64,000 bases of DNA from Microvirga puerhi (GCF_020089865.1 NZ_JAIRBM010000014.1:1-64000), one strand, 5' to 3'. Shown: positions 34,970-44,123, counted from the first letter of the stretch. A program made the numbers and translations. Notes: generated by a model from the letters alone, not told the origin.

Positions 34970-36019
34970 ATGATGGCTACACCTTCCGACTCAGAGTCCT
35001 ACTTCCTCCGCCTCGTTAATCAGATCCGCGCGAATGTCGGGATCGGGGCACTAACGATGGACGGCAAACTTCTGGATCGCCCGGACGTGCAGAGCGCGTT
35101 GATGGAACTGACCGACACCTTCCCACATACGGGTGGCAATGGCTCGATACTGGGCGACCTCATGGCTCCTGCCCGGCACGCTCGGCAGAACTGGAGCGAG
35201 AGCGAGGCAAGCGCGACCGACGGCTACCATGCCGCTTCCGAGACACCGTACTCTGCTTCGGCGAACACCGCCGAGATGGCTGTAACTGCCGCCGCCGTAT
35301 CCACTCCCGGAAGGACTATCAACGGCACCAGCGGCAACGACAGGCTCAACGGCACGGAAGGCGACGACACCCTCTACGGGTTCGGGGGATCTGACGTACT
35401 CGACGGCAAGGGCGGCGCGAATGCCATGTATGGCGGCCCGGGTGAGGACGTCTACTACGTCGACCATCCCGGCGATAGGGCGTACGAGAAGGCCGGGGAA
35501 GGCCACGATTTGGTTTACAGCTCCGTCACCTATTCACTGGCCGGCGAGATGATCGAGGATCTCACGCTGACGGGAACAGATAGCATCAACGGCATCGGCA
35601 ACTCCCTTCACAACCGGCTGACGGGGAACTCGGCAAGCAATATTCTTGATGGCGGCGCGTTGAACGACATCATCAACGGCAAGGGCGGCAAGGACGTGCT
35701 GATCGGCGGCCCCGGCAACGACAAGTTCGTGTTCGAGACGGCGGAGGAAGCCCGCGGCGACACGATCGTGGATTTCGAGCACGGGGTCGACAAGGTCGTA
35801 TTTCTCCCCATGGACGCCAATACCCTCGTCGAGGGAGACCAGGCTTTCAAGTTCATCGGAAGGGAACGCTTCCATAATGTTGCGGGCGAGCTCCACACCT
35901 ACCGCCCCGGGGACGGCAACACCTACATCTCTGGCGACACCAACGGAGACGGCGTTGCCGACTTCGCCATCAAGGTGCTGGGCGACCACACCTTCGCCGA
36001 CACCGATTTCCTGCTCTGA
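34970..36019 (+). CDS. RTX (hemolysin-type calcium-binding) protein with degenerate CAP-like N-terminus
   Basis: A 349-residue protein. Residues about 8-60 (YFLRLVNQIRANVGIGALTM, later DTFPHTGGNGSILGD) resemble the CAP/SCP domain of secreted RTX proteins, but it is shortened and the usual HS active-site pair reads QS. Residues about 118-150 and 215-255 hold calcium-binding nonapeptides such as GTSGNDRLNG, GGPGEDVYYV and GGPGNDKFVF. No signal peptide is present, as expected for type I secretion; the exporter at 25.9-29.5 kb is a plausible partner. AAGGGCAACTTT precedes the ATG. Confidence 0.82.
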   Translation: MMATPSDSESYFLRLVNQIRANVGIGALTMDGKLLDRPDVQSALMELTDTFPHTGGNGSILGDLMAPARHARQNWSESEASATDGYHAASETPYSASANTAEMAVTAAAVSTPGRTINGTSGNDRLNGTEGDDTLYGFGGSDVLDGKGGANAMYGGPGEDVYYVDHPGDRAYEKAGEGHDLVYSSVTYSLAGEMIEDLTLTGTDSINGIGNSLHNRLTGNSASNILDGGALNDIINGKGGKDVLIGGPGNDKFVFETAEEARGDTIVDFEHGVDKVVFLPMDANTLVEGDQAFKFIGRERFHNVAGELHTYRPGDGNTYISGDTNGDGVADFAIKVLGDHTFADTDFLL

Positions 36020-36061
36020 CGGACAGCATCCCGTCCTTCCCGTGATGCCCCATCATTGAGC

Positions 36062-36100
36062 GTCCGGCGGTCCGCCTATCCCCCCGTCTGGCCGCCGGAC
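36062..36100 (+). terminator. Hairpin downstream of the RTX gene
   Basis: A 9-bp perfect stem, GTCCGGCGG pairing with CCGCCGGAC, 42 bases after the stop codon. No T-run follows, so termination is only suggested. Confidence 0.45.
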
Positions 36101-36152
36101 TGCCCTTCCGACCGGAGGCACGCTATCGTGGGAAAAAGGAGGGGTCGACAAA

Positions 36153-36391
36153 TCAGTGACCAACATGACCGCAGGTGGTGACAGCCCAACCTTCCGTCAC
36201 TTGGGCGGTCCCCGCCTCCCCATTCCTGGCGTAGTTCACCGAGAATTTGACTTCGACGATATCACCGTAAAGGCCAAGGATGCGGCGAATAAAACTGGGC
36301 TCTGGAATAGCGTTGCCGCTGGTCACACCTACACGATAACACGAAGGGTTCCGGTGCAGTAAATCCTGGACACTGGAGTACCGCTCAGCAG
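36153..36391 (-). pseudogene. Fragment of an unrecognised gene cut by an IS6 element
   Basis: On the minus strand an open frame running out of the IS6 left end encodes a plausible C-terminal piece, including EPSFIRRILGLYGDIVEVKF and ARNGEAGTAQVTEGWAVTT, then stops at 36153. No family is recognised. Its 5' part would lie where the IS6 element at 36392 begins. Confidence 0.3.
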
Positions 36392-37216
36392 GTACTGTCA
36401 GGTTGGCGAACGTTCGGGACCTGTGGCAGGGACTGGGCATGAGCACCACGTCCAACCCGTACCGCGGCTACCGCTTCCCGGCCGAGATCATCAACCAGGC
36501 CGTCTGGTTGTATCACTGCTTCAGCCTGAGCCTGCGTGAGGTCGAGCTGATCCTGGCCGCGCGAGGCATTGTGGTCAGCTATGAGACCATCCGCGAGTGG
36601 AAAAGTCTGCGCTTCGGACGCACCTACGCCAAAAGCCTCAGACGGAGCCGCCCACGGCCGGGAGACAAGTGGTTCCTGGACGAGGTGTTCGTCCGGATCC
36701 GCGGCAAACTGCACTACCTCTGGCGGGCTGTTGACCAGCATGGAAACGTGCTCGACGTATTGGTCCAGAGCCGCCGGAATAAGAAGGCCGCCAAGCGTTT
36801 CTTCTGCAAGCTGCTGAAGGGCTTGTGCTACGTGCCGAGGGTGATCGTCACGGACAAACTCGCCTCCTATGCTGCGGCCAAACGCGAGATCCTTCCGTCT
36901 GTCGAACATCGGCAGAGTCGATACCTGAATAATCGCTGCGAAGTCTCGCACCAACCCAGCCGACGACGTGAGCGCCACATGCGGCGGTTCAAATCAGCCC
37001 GGCAAACGCAGCAATTTCTCGCCACTCATTCTCCGATCCACAACCCCTTCCAACTCCACCGTCATCGCCTTTCCGCCAGTGAGTACCGAGCCGCCCGCGA
37101 TCGCGCCTTCCTCACGTGGCGCGATGCGACCGGTGTTGCCCTCGTGGGCTGATTTGAACTGGCTTGGAGGATACGCAGCGACCACTTTGGTGATCCGGCA
37201 TCAAGTTGACAGTACC
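36392..37216 (+). mobile_element. Complete IS6-family element
   Basis: An 825-bp element bounded by GGTACTGTCAGGTTGGC at the left and the complement of GGTACTGTCAACTTGATG at the right. It is the same type as the defective element at 59230-60054, in opposite orientation. Flanking 8-mers (GCTCAGCA and CCATCGAG) do not match. Confidence 0.8.
36439..37152 (+). CDS. IS6-family transposase
   Basis: A 237-residue DDE transposase starting MSTTSNPYRGYRFPAEIINQ. It has the HTH region, catalytic aspartates in WFLDEVFVRIRGKLHYLWRA and VIVTDKLASYAAAK, and the C-terminal block RYLNNRCEVSHQPSRRRE. The usual NR-E-SHQ reads NRCEVSHQ, so the glutamate is retained. Intact reading frame; likely functional. Confidence 0.87.
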   Translation: MSTTSNPYRGYRFPAEIINQAVWLYHCFSLSLREVELILAARGIVVSYETIREWKSLRFGRTYAKSLRRSRPRPGDKWFLDEVFVRIRGKLHYLWRAVDQHGNVLDVLVQSRRNKKAAKRFFCKLLKGLCYVPRVIVTDKLASYAAAKREILPSVEHRQSRYLNNRCEVSHQPSRRRERHMRRFKSARQTQQFLATHSPIHNPFQLHRHRLSASEYRAARDRAFLTWRDATGVALVG

Positions 37217-37421
37217 CCATCGAGACGAAGGAGACGCCCGCTCCCTTATCGGCGTGCAAACCGATATTTCGCTTCGCCTGCCGCAATCAGCCGGTCATAG
37301 AGAGTATCCAGACAATCTATTTCGCGGCCTCAATTCGGTGCCAGTCCGAGTCTGAAGCGGAGCAGGTTCATGCTACCATTGACCTTGAAGGCTATCACCT
37401 GCGAAAAAGCCAGTAGGGGCG

Positions 37422-37620
37422 TCAACGTTGGACGAGATTGCGGACGGCCGAGATCATGCTGACGAACCGCTGCAGGCCTCCCGGTGATCGGAAGTCCTGC
37501 ATTGCCCGTTCTCGCCGGCGCACCGGCAGGCGCGGGTTCTCTGCTCGACTATTGAGCCCCTTATGCGATCGATGCTCGGTCATCGGCATCACCTGATTGC
37601 GAGCGGCTGCGTAGGACTTC
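37422..37620 (-). pseudogene. IS6-family transposase, C-terminal fragment
   Basis: The last 65 residues of a transposase like that at 33940-34641: SYAAARNQVMPMTEHRSHKG, then LNSRAENPRLPVRRRERAMQ and FRSPGGLQRFVSMISAVRNL. The upstream catalytic half is missing and unrelated coding sequence joins at about 37621. Confidence 0.7.
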
Positions 37621-37930
37621 ACCTCGAAGTCCGGGATTCGCAGTGTCGGCGCGAAACCATAGTCCGGCGCAAAGGTCTCCGTCAGGGCATCCAGGAACGC
37701 TGGTTGGCGGTGCAGGCTGCCCTCCCCTCTTGTTCCCACCCCACGCGCCGCCCGTTGCTCCTCTGGAAGACCCAGAAATGCCTCGCGCACCTGCTGGAGC
37801 CGGATGCGGCCTTCCTGCTCGGGCGGGGCCGCCGTAAGGAAATCGGGATCATCCTCAGATGGACGCGGAAACAACTCTGTGACCTGCCCTCCCCCGCTGC
37901 GGCCGCAATCAACGCTGTCACCTGAGGGCC
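37621..37930 (-). pseudogene. Unrecognised gene fragment downstream of the RHE_PE00001-type gene
   Basis: The frame that fuses into the IS6 fragment encodes acidic, protein-like sequence such as RPSEDDPDFLTAAPPEQEGR and AFLDALTETFAPDYGFAPTL. It follows the RHE_PE00001-type remnant on the same strand, so it may be the next gene of the original locus. The 3' end is replaced by IS6 sequence. No family is recognised. Confidence 0.3.
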
Positions 37931-37931
37931 C

Positions 37932-38402
37932 TTAGACGATTCCCCACGCTCTGTATTGAGTTCGGCCGGTGAGTTCCCGTGGCCTTGCGCCGCCGCGCTG
38001 CGCCAGCATCAGGTCGACCGCCTTCGGCGTGACCTGCAAAAGCTTGGCGGCAAGCGGCACGGTGACCAGAGGGCGTGAGAGAAACAGGTTCACCAGCTCC
38101 GGCAGCCTGAAGTTGGAGCGGGTCTTGGCCGTCACCCGGTCCATCAGCTCACGCGCCAGGAGCAGGCGGTCAAGGTCCTTCTCACCGAGCGCAGTGGCCT
38201 CTTCGACCACGGTGCAGAAGCCCTGCAGCCTCTCCAGTACCCCTTCCCTCCCCTGCGGCCGGAACTTGGCTTGCTTGAACCCTGCGGCCAGCGGCAGCAG
38301 ATGATGCGTAAGTCCCCTCGCCCGCAGGATGGCCGCGGCCAGGATCAGCCCGAGCCACGGCAGACGCGGATAGAGATTGAGATCGAGCCAGGCCTGCCAG
38401 GG
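37932..38402 (-). pseudogene. RHE_PE00001-family (DUF1612 + HTH) protein, C-terminal remnant
   Basis: The minus-strand frame from about 38402 to 37932 reads WQAWLDLNLYPRLPWLGLIL, then LLARELMDRVTAKTRSNFRL, PELVNLFLSRPLVTVPLAAK, and ends LTGRTQYRAWGIV. This matches the C-terminal half, including the helix-turn-helix, of the RHE_PE00001 family common on rhizobial plasmids. The N-terminal half is gone, replaced by the IS110 element starting at about 38434. Confidence 0.65.
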
Positions 38403-38433
38403 GTGGGAACAAGAACTGTTCCCAAACGATGGG

Positions 38434-39642
38434 GTGGATGGCTCCCGCTCCCGACGGTGCCAAGATGAGCCCGTTTAAGGTGGACGAGAGGGAGCAGAGA
38501 TCGTGGGAGAGATCACAACAGTCGGCCTGGACCTCGCCAAGTCGGTGTTTCAGGTCCATGCCGTTGATGCCGAGGGCCGGGTTGTCATTCGCCGGCAGGT
38601 CCGGCGCCCCCAGCTTGTGAAGTTCTTTGCAGGCCTGCCGCCCTGCCTGATCAGCATGGAAGCCTGCGCGACCGCCCACTACTGGGCCCGCGAGCTCACT
38701 GCCCTCGGCCATGAGGTGAGGCTTATGCCGCCGGCCTATGTGAAACCGTATGTCAAGCGCCAGAAGAACGACGCGGCCGATGCGGAAGCGATCTGCGAGG
38801 CTGTCACCCGTCCGACCATGCGGTTCGTGCCGGTAAAATCACCCGAGCAGCAGTCTGCCGCCATGCTGCACCGGTCCCGGGCTCTCCTGGTCAAACAACG
38901 GACCATGCTGCTGCATGCGATCCGTGCTCACTTGGCCGAACTCGGGATCGCGACCGGGGCTGGCGTCTCTTCAGTCACGAAGATGGTTGGCGCTCTGGTT
39001 CGGGGCGAACCGCTCGACCTGCCCGATCTTGCCCGCGTGGTGCTGGAGACCTTGGCCCGGCTCGTGTTCGACCTTCAGGAGCGGCTGCGGACGATCGACA
39101 AGCAGCTGGCGCACTGGCACTACAGCAATGATCTCTCCAACCAGCTTGAGACAATTCCGGGTATTGGTCTTGTGACCGCCTCGGCCCTGGCGTCGAGTAT
39201 CCTCGACCCAAGCACGTTTCGATCAGGGCGTCACTTTGCTGCCTGGCTCGGACTGGTGCCGAAGCAAAACTCGTCCGGCGGCAAGACCCGGCTCGGACGG
39301 ATCAGCAAGCAGGGCAACAAGTACCTACGCCAGCTGCTGATCCTGGGCGCGACATCGGTGCTGCGCTATCTGAGGCGGGAGGGCAGCAATCCGCCGCCCT
39401 GGATCGCAGGGCTGCTCCGGCGGCCGCCGAAGGTGGTGGCGGTAGCCTTGGCCAACAAGATGGCGCGGATTGCCTGCGTGACAGCCCGCTTAAACGATAG
39501 GGGGCTTGGTCCGGCGAAACCCTTCAAGGCCAGCAGTCACAAAGGACTGCATGAACAGGCCGGACACACGACTGCACTCGACAACTGCTGCAGGAGCGAT
39601 ACCGACCAGACCCAACGCGGGAGCCATCCACACACACGGTAA
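38434..39642 (+). mobile_element. IS110-family element
   Basis: An apparently whole IS110 (IS1111-like) element. A perfect 15-bp inverted pair GTGGATGGCTCCCGC (38434-38448) and GCGGGAGCCATCCAC (39617-39631) flanks the transposase, matching the subterminal repeats of the IS1111 group. Exact outer ends are not resolved. Confidence 0.7.
38503..39642 (+). CDS. IS110-family transposase
   Basis: A 379-residue DEDD transposase. The N-terminal RuvC-like domain has TTVGLDLAKSVFQVHAVD with the first aspartate, MEACATAHYWARELTALGH with the glutamate, and VKRQKNDAADAEAICEA with the DxxDA pair. The C-terminal transposase_20 domain has TIPGIGLVTASALAS and HFAAWLGLVPKQNSSGGK with the serine nucleophile region. 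The start codon is GTG at 38503. Fragments of related copies lie at 33641-33880 and 42338-42466. Confidence 0.9.
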   Translation: MGEITTVGLDLAKSVFQVHAVDAEGRVVIRRQVRRPQLVKFFAGLPPCLISMEACATAHYWARELTALGHEVRLMPPAYVKPYVKRQKNDAADAEAICEAVTRPTMRFVPVKSPEQQSAAMLHRSRALLVKQRTMLLHAIRAHLAELGIATGAGVSSVTKMVGALVRGEPLDLPDLARVVLETLARLVFDLQERLRTIDKQLAHWHYSNDLSNQLETIPGIGLVTASALASSILDPSTFRSGRHFAAWLGLVPKQNSSGGKTRLGRISKQGNKYLRQLLILGATSVLRYLRREGSNPPPWIAGLLRRPPKVVAVALANKMARIACVTARLNDRGLGPAKPFKASSHKGLHEQAGHTTALDNCCRSDTDQTQRGSHPHTR

Positions 39643-39979
39643 CTTAGTACGTAGCAAGAACGCGGGGCGTAAACCGAGCGGGAGCCCCCTGCATTGGCCG
39701 AACAGAGCTTAGATTTTGGTGTTTGGCCTACCATTCAGGGCCGAACAACGGATGGAGAAGGATACTGCTCCAAAGGCGTCGTCCGTGAGACAGCGTCGTT
39801 GTCCAGACACGTTCGAGAAAGCGGGTTAAAGCAATTGTTTCAGACGGGTACCCAACCTACGTGAGTATCACCTTGCGCTGCGTCGAGTGCTCAGTCCGTA
39901 AGCCGTCTCGGAAAAGTTGCTGATCCGTTCTATCTAGTCGTGTCAAAGGGAACAACTCTTGTTCTGACCCCTACTTCGC
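39643..39979. other. Intergenic stretch without recognised features
   Basis: About 340 bases between the IS110 element and IS6 debris. No gene, repeat or RNA was recognised. Confidence 0.35.
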
Positions 39980-40082
39980 CTACTGTTTGCGCATCAAGTG
40001 TACCATCGCGATGCCACGAAGGATCACGCGAGTGATGGGAATGGACCTGAACCCGAGCATCGGCAGGATGCTGTCCCGCTTC
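39980..40082 (-). pseudogene. IS6-family transposase, extreme C-terminal fragment
   Basis: Minus-strand residues LPMLGFRSIPITRVILRGIA and MVHLMRKQ match the end of the transposase type at 15664-16098 (MLGFQSVASARVILGGIELV). The rest of the element is absent. Confidence 0.6.
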
Positions 40083-40181
40083 GCGACCGAGGATTTCGGC
40101 ATAGGCGATGAAATCGCGGTGGAGCGACGCCGGAAGCTCGACCCTGACCTTGACGAGCTTGTCATCGGCGATCGGCCCTAG
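40083..40181 (-). pseudogene. DUF2274 fragment, remnant of a conjugation (trb) locus
   Basis: A short minus-strand stretch encodes GPIADDKLVKVRVELPASLH followed by RDFIAYAEILGREAG. This is the conserved core of DUF2274, a small protein usually encoded beside trbI in type IV conjugation clusters. It is cut by IS6 sequence at about 40082, and no other trb gene is present in the window. Confidence 0.6.
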
Positions 40182-40190
40182 ACAAAAGAA

Positions 40191-41267
40191 TTATGGTGAT
40201 ACGTTACTATTGAACACATTCGGTGCGAGCGTGAGCGCTCGATCGAAGAATGCCGGGATTTCTTCGTCGAGTTGCTTCAGAAATTCCGTGCGATCGAAGC
40301 CGGGCGGGTTGGCGCTGATGTCGCCATCCAATGTCTGGATCGGGGCGCTGGCGGGGTTCATGAAGGCGAAGTGCCCGGCATTGGCGATGACACGATAAGC
40401 CGCTTCGGGAATGTTCTGCCCGATCCATAAAGCATGAAAGCGTGGTGGTAGCCAGCGGTCCTTTTCCGCGGCGTAGATCAGGGCCGGCACGGTGATGGCC
40501 TTCAAGGATTGCTCCGTGAATATGACGCCAACAGGCGCCATGGCGACGATCGCACGGATACGCGGATCGGTGGTCGACTCGAGCACAAGTGGCGCCTGCA
40601 TTTGACGAATGTCGCGGAGCATGCTGCAAGAGATCGGGTCTTCCGCAGCGTCCCTCGCGCAATGCGCGCCGATCCGGGATAGATCTACCCGCCCTCCCGC
40701 CAAGGCAACCACGGTGTAGCCGCCGGCCGAGTGCCCGGCGGCGCCGATCCGTGGACCTTTCGCATCCGTCGCGATGCGGTCCTTCCATTCGGGATCCGTA
40801 AGCAGCGCGTCGATCAGGCGTGAAACCTGACGGGGACGTTCCGTGAAGTAGGCGCCGAGCGGCTTTTGCCACAGCGAACCGTCTTGGTAATTGTCGCCCG
40901 GGTGACGCAGTGCCGCCACCAGATAGCCGTCCCGCGCGAGGGCCTCGGCCAAGCTGCTTTGGCCAAATTCCGAACCGCCGGTCCCATGGCTGACCACGAT
41001 GAGGCCTTTGGTCTTTGCCTCCGGTACGGCCATGGGGGTCGCGTGGACCGTGAACGACCCCACCATGATCGAGCGCGTGTGCGCCTGCGTTGGGTAGTAC
41101 AGAGCGACCGGGATCTTCTCAGGATTCGTGATGGAGGGCGGGACCTCGTAGGGCCGCCACCCTGCCTCGGCCGCTCTCGCCGCGCCGGAGAGCAGGCCCA
41201 TCGCCATCGGTGTGCTGCAGAACAGGAAGGCGGCCGAGCGGAGCCGCTTGTGAATCGCGAATATCAT
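40191..41267 (-). CDS. Exported alpha/beta-hydrolase (dienelactone hydrolase-like)
   Basis: A 358-residue protein with an N-terminal secretion signal ending AARAAEA. The alpha/beta-hydrolase fold shows GLIVVSHGTGGSEFGQSSLA for the oxyanion region, the nucleophile elbow GHSAGGY, a likely acid after PALIYAAEKDRWLPP, and the histidine in IANAGHFAFMNPA. Such predicted dienelactone hydrolases act on small esters or lactones; the substrate is unknown. It starts 34 bases from the divergent LytTR gene, which may regulate it. Confidence 0.8.
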   Translation of the reverse strand: MIFAIHKRLRSAAFLFCSTPMAMGLLSGAARAAEAGWRPYEVPPSITNPEKIPVALYYPTQAHTRSIMVGSFTVHATPMAVPEAKTKGLIVVSHGTGGSEFGQSSLAEALARDGYLVAALRHPGDNYQDGSLWQKPLGAYFTERPRQVSRLIDALLTDPEWKDRIATDAKGPRIGAAGHSAGGYTVVALAGGRVDLSRIGAHCARDAAEDPISCSMLRDIRQMQAPLVLESTTDPRIRAIVAMAPVGVIFTEQSLKAITVPALIYAAEKDRWLPPRFHALWIGQNIPEAAYRVIANAGHFAFMNPASAPIQTLDGDISANPPGFDRTEFLKQLDEEIPAFFDRALTLAPNVFNSNVSP

Positions 41268-41300
41268 GGATGCGCCTCTTGTAAGCCGCTATCCTGCTAG

Positions 41301-42146
41301 GTGAGGGCGGCCGAACAGGTCGAGCCCGATTTCGCGAACGGTAGGGTTTATTCGCCAGTGACCATTCCCGGCATGCTTTCGGCGACCACATCGCTTCAGT
41401 GGCGCAGGCCCGCCGCCATCTTGCTCCCGCTCGTCGTCGCGGCGGCGCTTGCCGTAACGGGTGCGTTCGGCACCTATGTCAGCATGACGCTTCCGCTTCG
41501 CCTGTTGCATTTCGTCGGAGTCGCCATTGCCATCTACGCGGTTGTGTTTGCGCTCTCCGAAATCGTTCAGCGATTTTGGTTCGGCGGCGCATTGCCGTTT
41601 TGGGCGATGCTCGCGATTGGCGTCATCACGGCTCCGGCCGGCGGCTGGATCGTTCTCGAGGCCTTGGGCTTGGCGGTGCCTCGAGCGCTTTCGCAGGTCA
41701 CCTATCCCGAGCTGACCACCCAGGTGCTGCTGTCCAACCTCGCGATCGGAGGTCTAGGCTGGAACTTGCTCCGGCAATCCCGTACACAGATCGCCGCATG
41801 CGAGGCGCCGCCGCAGCCGCGTTCGAATTCCGACCACGCGTTGCGCGCGAAGCTTCCGGTCGGGATCCGCAACGCCGCCATCCTCGCCCTGAGCGCCGAG
41901 GACCATTACGTGAGGGTACGGACCGACCGTGGCGAGGCCTTGATCCTGATGAATCTCGCGGCCGCGATTGCGGCGCTCGGCGAGGAGGCTGGCGTGCGTG
42001 TCCATCGCTCGCATTGGGTATCGCACCAGCTCACCGAAAAGGCGTCGATGCGTGGCTGCCGGGGCGGCGTCCGCATCAATGACGACACGGTGTTGCCGGT
42101 CAGCCGTTCGGGCCGAAAGCTGCTGAACGAGGTCTGGACGGGCTAA
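41301..42146 (+). CDS. Membrane-bound LytTR-type transcriptional regulator
   Basis: A 281-residue protein with four predicted transmembrane helices (about residues 35-165, e.g. AAILLPLVVAAALAVTGAFG) joined to a C-terminal LytTR DNA-binding domain. That domain shows ILALSAEDHYVRVRTDRGEA and VHRSHWVSHQLTEKASMRG, then a final strand with LPVSRSGRKLL. It probably senses a membrane signal and binds DNA directly. GTG at 41301 or ATG at 41373 could start it. It is divergent from the secreted hydrolase. Confidence 0.8.
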   Translation: MRAAEQVEPDFANGRVYSPVTIPGMLSATTSLQWRRPAAILLPLVVAAALAVTGAFGTYVSMTLPLRLLHFVGVAIAIYAVVFALSEIVQRFWFGGALPFWAMLAIGVITAPAGGWIVLEALGLAVPRALSQVTYPELTTQVLLSNLAIGGLGWNLLRQSRTQIAACEAPPQPRSNSDHALRAKLPVGIRNAAILALSAEDHYVRVRTDRGEALILMNLAAAIAALGEEAGVRVHRSHWVSHQLTEKASMRGCRGGVRINDDTVLPVSRSGRKLLNEVWTG

Positions 42147-42337
42147 TGGAGTCCGGCTGGGCATCCTGGCACAACCCGGCACGACAGGTGAAATCCGTCT
42201 GGTGAACCAGCTCTTCAGTATTGCGGCCTGAGTGTTCCGTTCGACTGGGTTCGTTATGCCCACTTCAGGTTAATGCAACAGTGCCCTCGGACGGCCCACC
42301 GCATGGTGACTGAATTGAATGCGTCGTCACCATAGCT

Positions 42338-42466
42338 CGCCACGAAACGTATGGTCGGGCGCTGAGCTGCCTCGCAGATCGCTTCGGCATCGGCTGCGTC
42401 GTTCTTCTGGCGCTTGACGAAGGGCTTCACATAAGCGGGCGGGATCAGACGGATGGCATGCCCGAG
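42338..42466 (-). pseudogene. IS110-family transposase internal fragment
   Basis: Minus-strand residues LGHAIRLIPPAYVKPFVKRQ and KNDAADAEAICEAAQRPTIR match the middle of the IS110 transposase at 38503. Neither end is present. Nearby, around 42270-42288, the complement of GGCACTGTTGCATTAACC looks like a lone IS6-type end. Confidence 0.65.
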
Positions 42467-42635
42467 CCGTGGGAGCATGAGGTTCTGTGGGGCAACCGGT
42501 GCGGGAGGCCCTTCAGAAGGTTGCGGCAAGCCTGATCGGTGGCGGTACACTATCGCAAGAGACATCGCTGCCCCACATTTCCTTATGCTCTCCTTCCGGG
42601 CGCGTCTGCGAGTTGCTCTGCCTGGAACAAGTTGC

Positions 42636-43017
42636 TGTCACTTTGCCTTTAACTTTGAGATTCGTCGCGGTGGGTGTCGAAAGGCGACAGTCTTTGCCCT
42701 TAATGGCGAGATACCGATCAAGTTTGTTCGCTGCTCTTTGATCCCTGCCCGGGACCGCGGTGCCGGATCCGGCGCGATCCGATCGACGGTGCCAAGCAAA
42801 CGGGCTTGCTGGTGAGAGGTCGGGAGCAAGGCGACCTTGGCGACCTCTGTCAGGTCCCGTTCCATCCCCATCGCAGCCAGCCGCACACCTCTGTCAACGC
42901 TGTCTCACTTTTAGAGGAAAAAATCTCGCTTTTAGAGGCAAAATCTCACATTGAGCGGCAAAGGATTGCCAGTGATGGTGTTGAGGTCCTCATCTCGCCT
43001 GTAGGGGTAAGGCGACA
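42636..43017. mobile_element. Non-autonomous transposon-like element, copy 1
   Basis: A 382-bp element with ends TGTCACTTTGCCTTTAA and, inverted, TGTCGCCTTACCCCTACA. Both ends carry internal copies of a ~20-bp motif (AATCTCRC..T.AGAGGCAAA) in inverted orientation, the multi-repeat end structure seen in IS21-type elements. No transposase is encoded. A second copy lies at 49476-49860 in the same orientation. Family assignment is inference. Confidence 0.6.
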
Positions 43018-43057
43018 GCCGCAAACGGCACCAGCCCCGCAACTGTCCTCTCGTCGG

Positions 43058-43195
43058 CCACCTATAGCTCCGGAGGAGCAGGCGCAACGGCAGCAGATCA
43101 CGGTCATGTTCGTCAACCCGTTTGGCTCGACTGCACTGGCGTCCCGGCTCGATCCCGCGGAACTGGGAACCTTGGAGGAAGTCCGCAAATGCTCA
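43058..43195 (+). pseudogene. Class III nucleotide cyclase fragment
   Basis: About 45 residues, EEQAQRQQITVMFVNPFGST then ALASRLDPAELGTLEEVRKC, resemble the first part of an adenylate/guanylate cyclase domain (RRQVTVMFxDLVGST). The metal-binding aspartate position reads N-P instead of D-L, and the rest of the domain is absent. Confidence 0.45.
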
Positions 43196-43562
43196 GCCAT
43201 TGTCCTTATCTGTCAAGCAAACCTTGGTGCCATATGCAAGGTTAGCACTCTCGAAAACGCGATGAGACAGCTTTCGCTTCCGTGCCGGGGCTGCCCCGCA
43301 TGGCAATCTCAGGCGCTGACTGCCGGCATCCGGAACCATCATTGCGACGCCGAGTGAAACGGCAATCGATCTTCGAGGTCAGTAGACGGAACCGGCAAGT
43401 GCTATGGCGATACACCTGGGATTCAGGGATGACCGCGTCCGAAAGAGAACGATGACACTCAGTGCGTCCATGCAGCGTTTTGCGCCAAAGGTCGGGTGCC
43501 TTGAGGGCGCGCTCCTGAAACGGAAACGAGTGGCGTCATGGCAGCAAGCGAGGTGAGGCATC
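43196..43562. other. Intergenic stretch upstream of the DUF308-efflux operon
   Basis: About 370 bases, probably holding the operon promoter; no IS end or gene was recognised. GAGGTGAGG just before 43563 is a strong ribosome-binding site. Confidence 0.4.
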
Positions 43563-44123
43563 TTGGAAACTCACTCGGCAACGGATGGTCGGAGTTCCCG
43601 CTGGATGGAGTTCCTGGTCCTCGGAGTCCTGCTTGTCGTGTGCGGGGTCGCGGCGATGCTTGCGCCACACTACTCGACCGTGGCCGCGAGCACGATCCTG
43701 GGCTCGACCCTGACCTTCGCCGGCGCCGCCACGATGCTCCAGGCGATGCGCGTCAGGCACTGGGCGGGATTTAGCTGGCAGATGGTGCTGGGCGCCGTTG
43801 AGGTCGTCGGCGGGATTTTCATTGTCTTGACCCCGATGAAGGGCGCCGCCGCGATTGCGCTCCTGATCGCAATCGTCCTTTTCGTGCAGGGCGTCACTCA
43901 GATGGGGGTCGCCGTTCGCACGAGGCCAGCCGCAGGCTGGAGCTGGCTTCTCGGCGCCAGCCTGGCCACGATCCTCATCGGGGCCGCGTTGGTCGTTCGT
44001 TTTCCCTATGCGGCAGTCGAGGCTCCCGGCGCGATGGCCGGGGTCGCCCTCGCGCTTGGCGGCCTCGGCTACATCATGATCGCGGTCGGACTCTTGAAGG
44101 CCAAGGTGAAGGGGCCGTCATGA
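43563..44123 (+). CDS. DUF308 (HdeD-like) membrane protein
   Basis: A 186-residue inner-membrane protein with six predicted helices in DUF308 repeats (MEFLVLGVLLVVCGVAAMLA; WQMVLGAVEVVGGIFIVLTP; IALLIAIVLFVQGVTQMGVA). HdeD relatives are linked to acid or stress tolerance without a known mechanism. A TTG start at 43563 has GAGGTGAGG upstream; ATG at 43605 is the alternative. The stop overlaps the next gene by four bases, so it belongs to the efflux operon. Confidence 0.75.
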   Translation: METHSATDGRSSRWMEFLVLGVLLVVCGVAAMLAPHYSTVAASTILGSTLTFAGAATMLQAMRVRHWAGFSWQMVLGAVEVVGGIFIVLTPMKGAAAIALLIAIVLFVQGVTQMGVAVRTRPAAGWSWLLGASLATILIGAALVVRFPYAAVEAPGAMAGVALALGGLGYIMIAVGLLKAKVKGPS

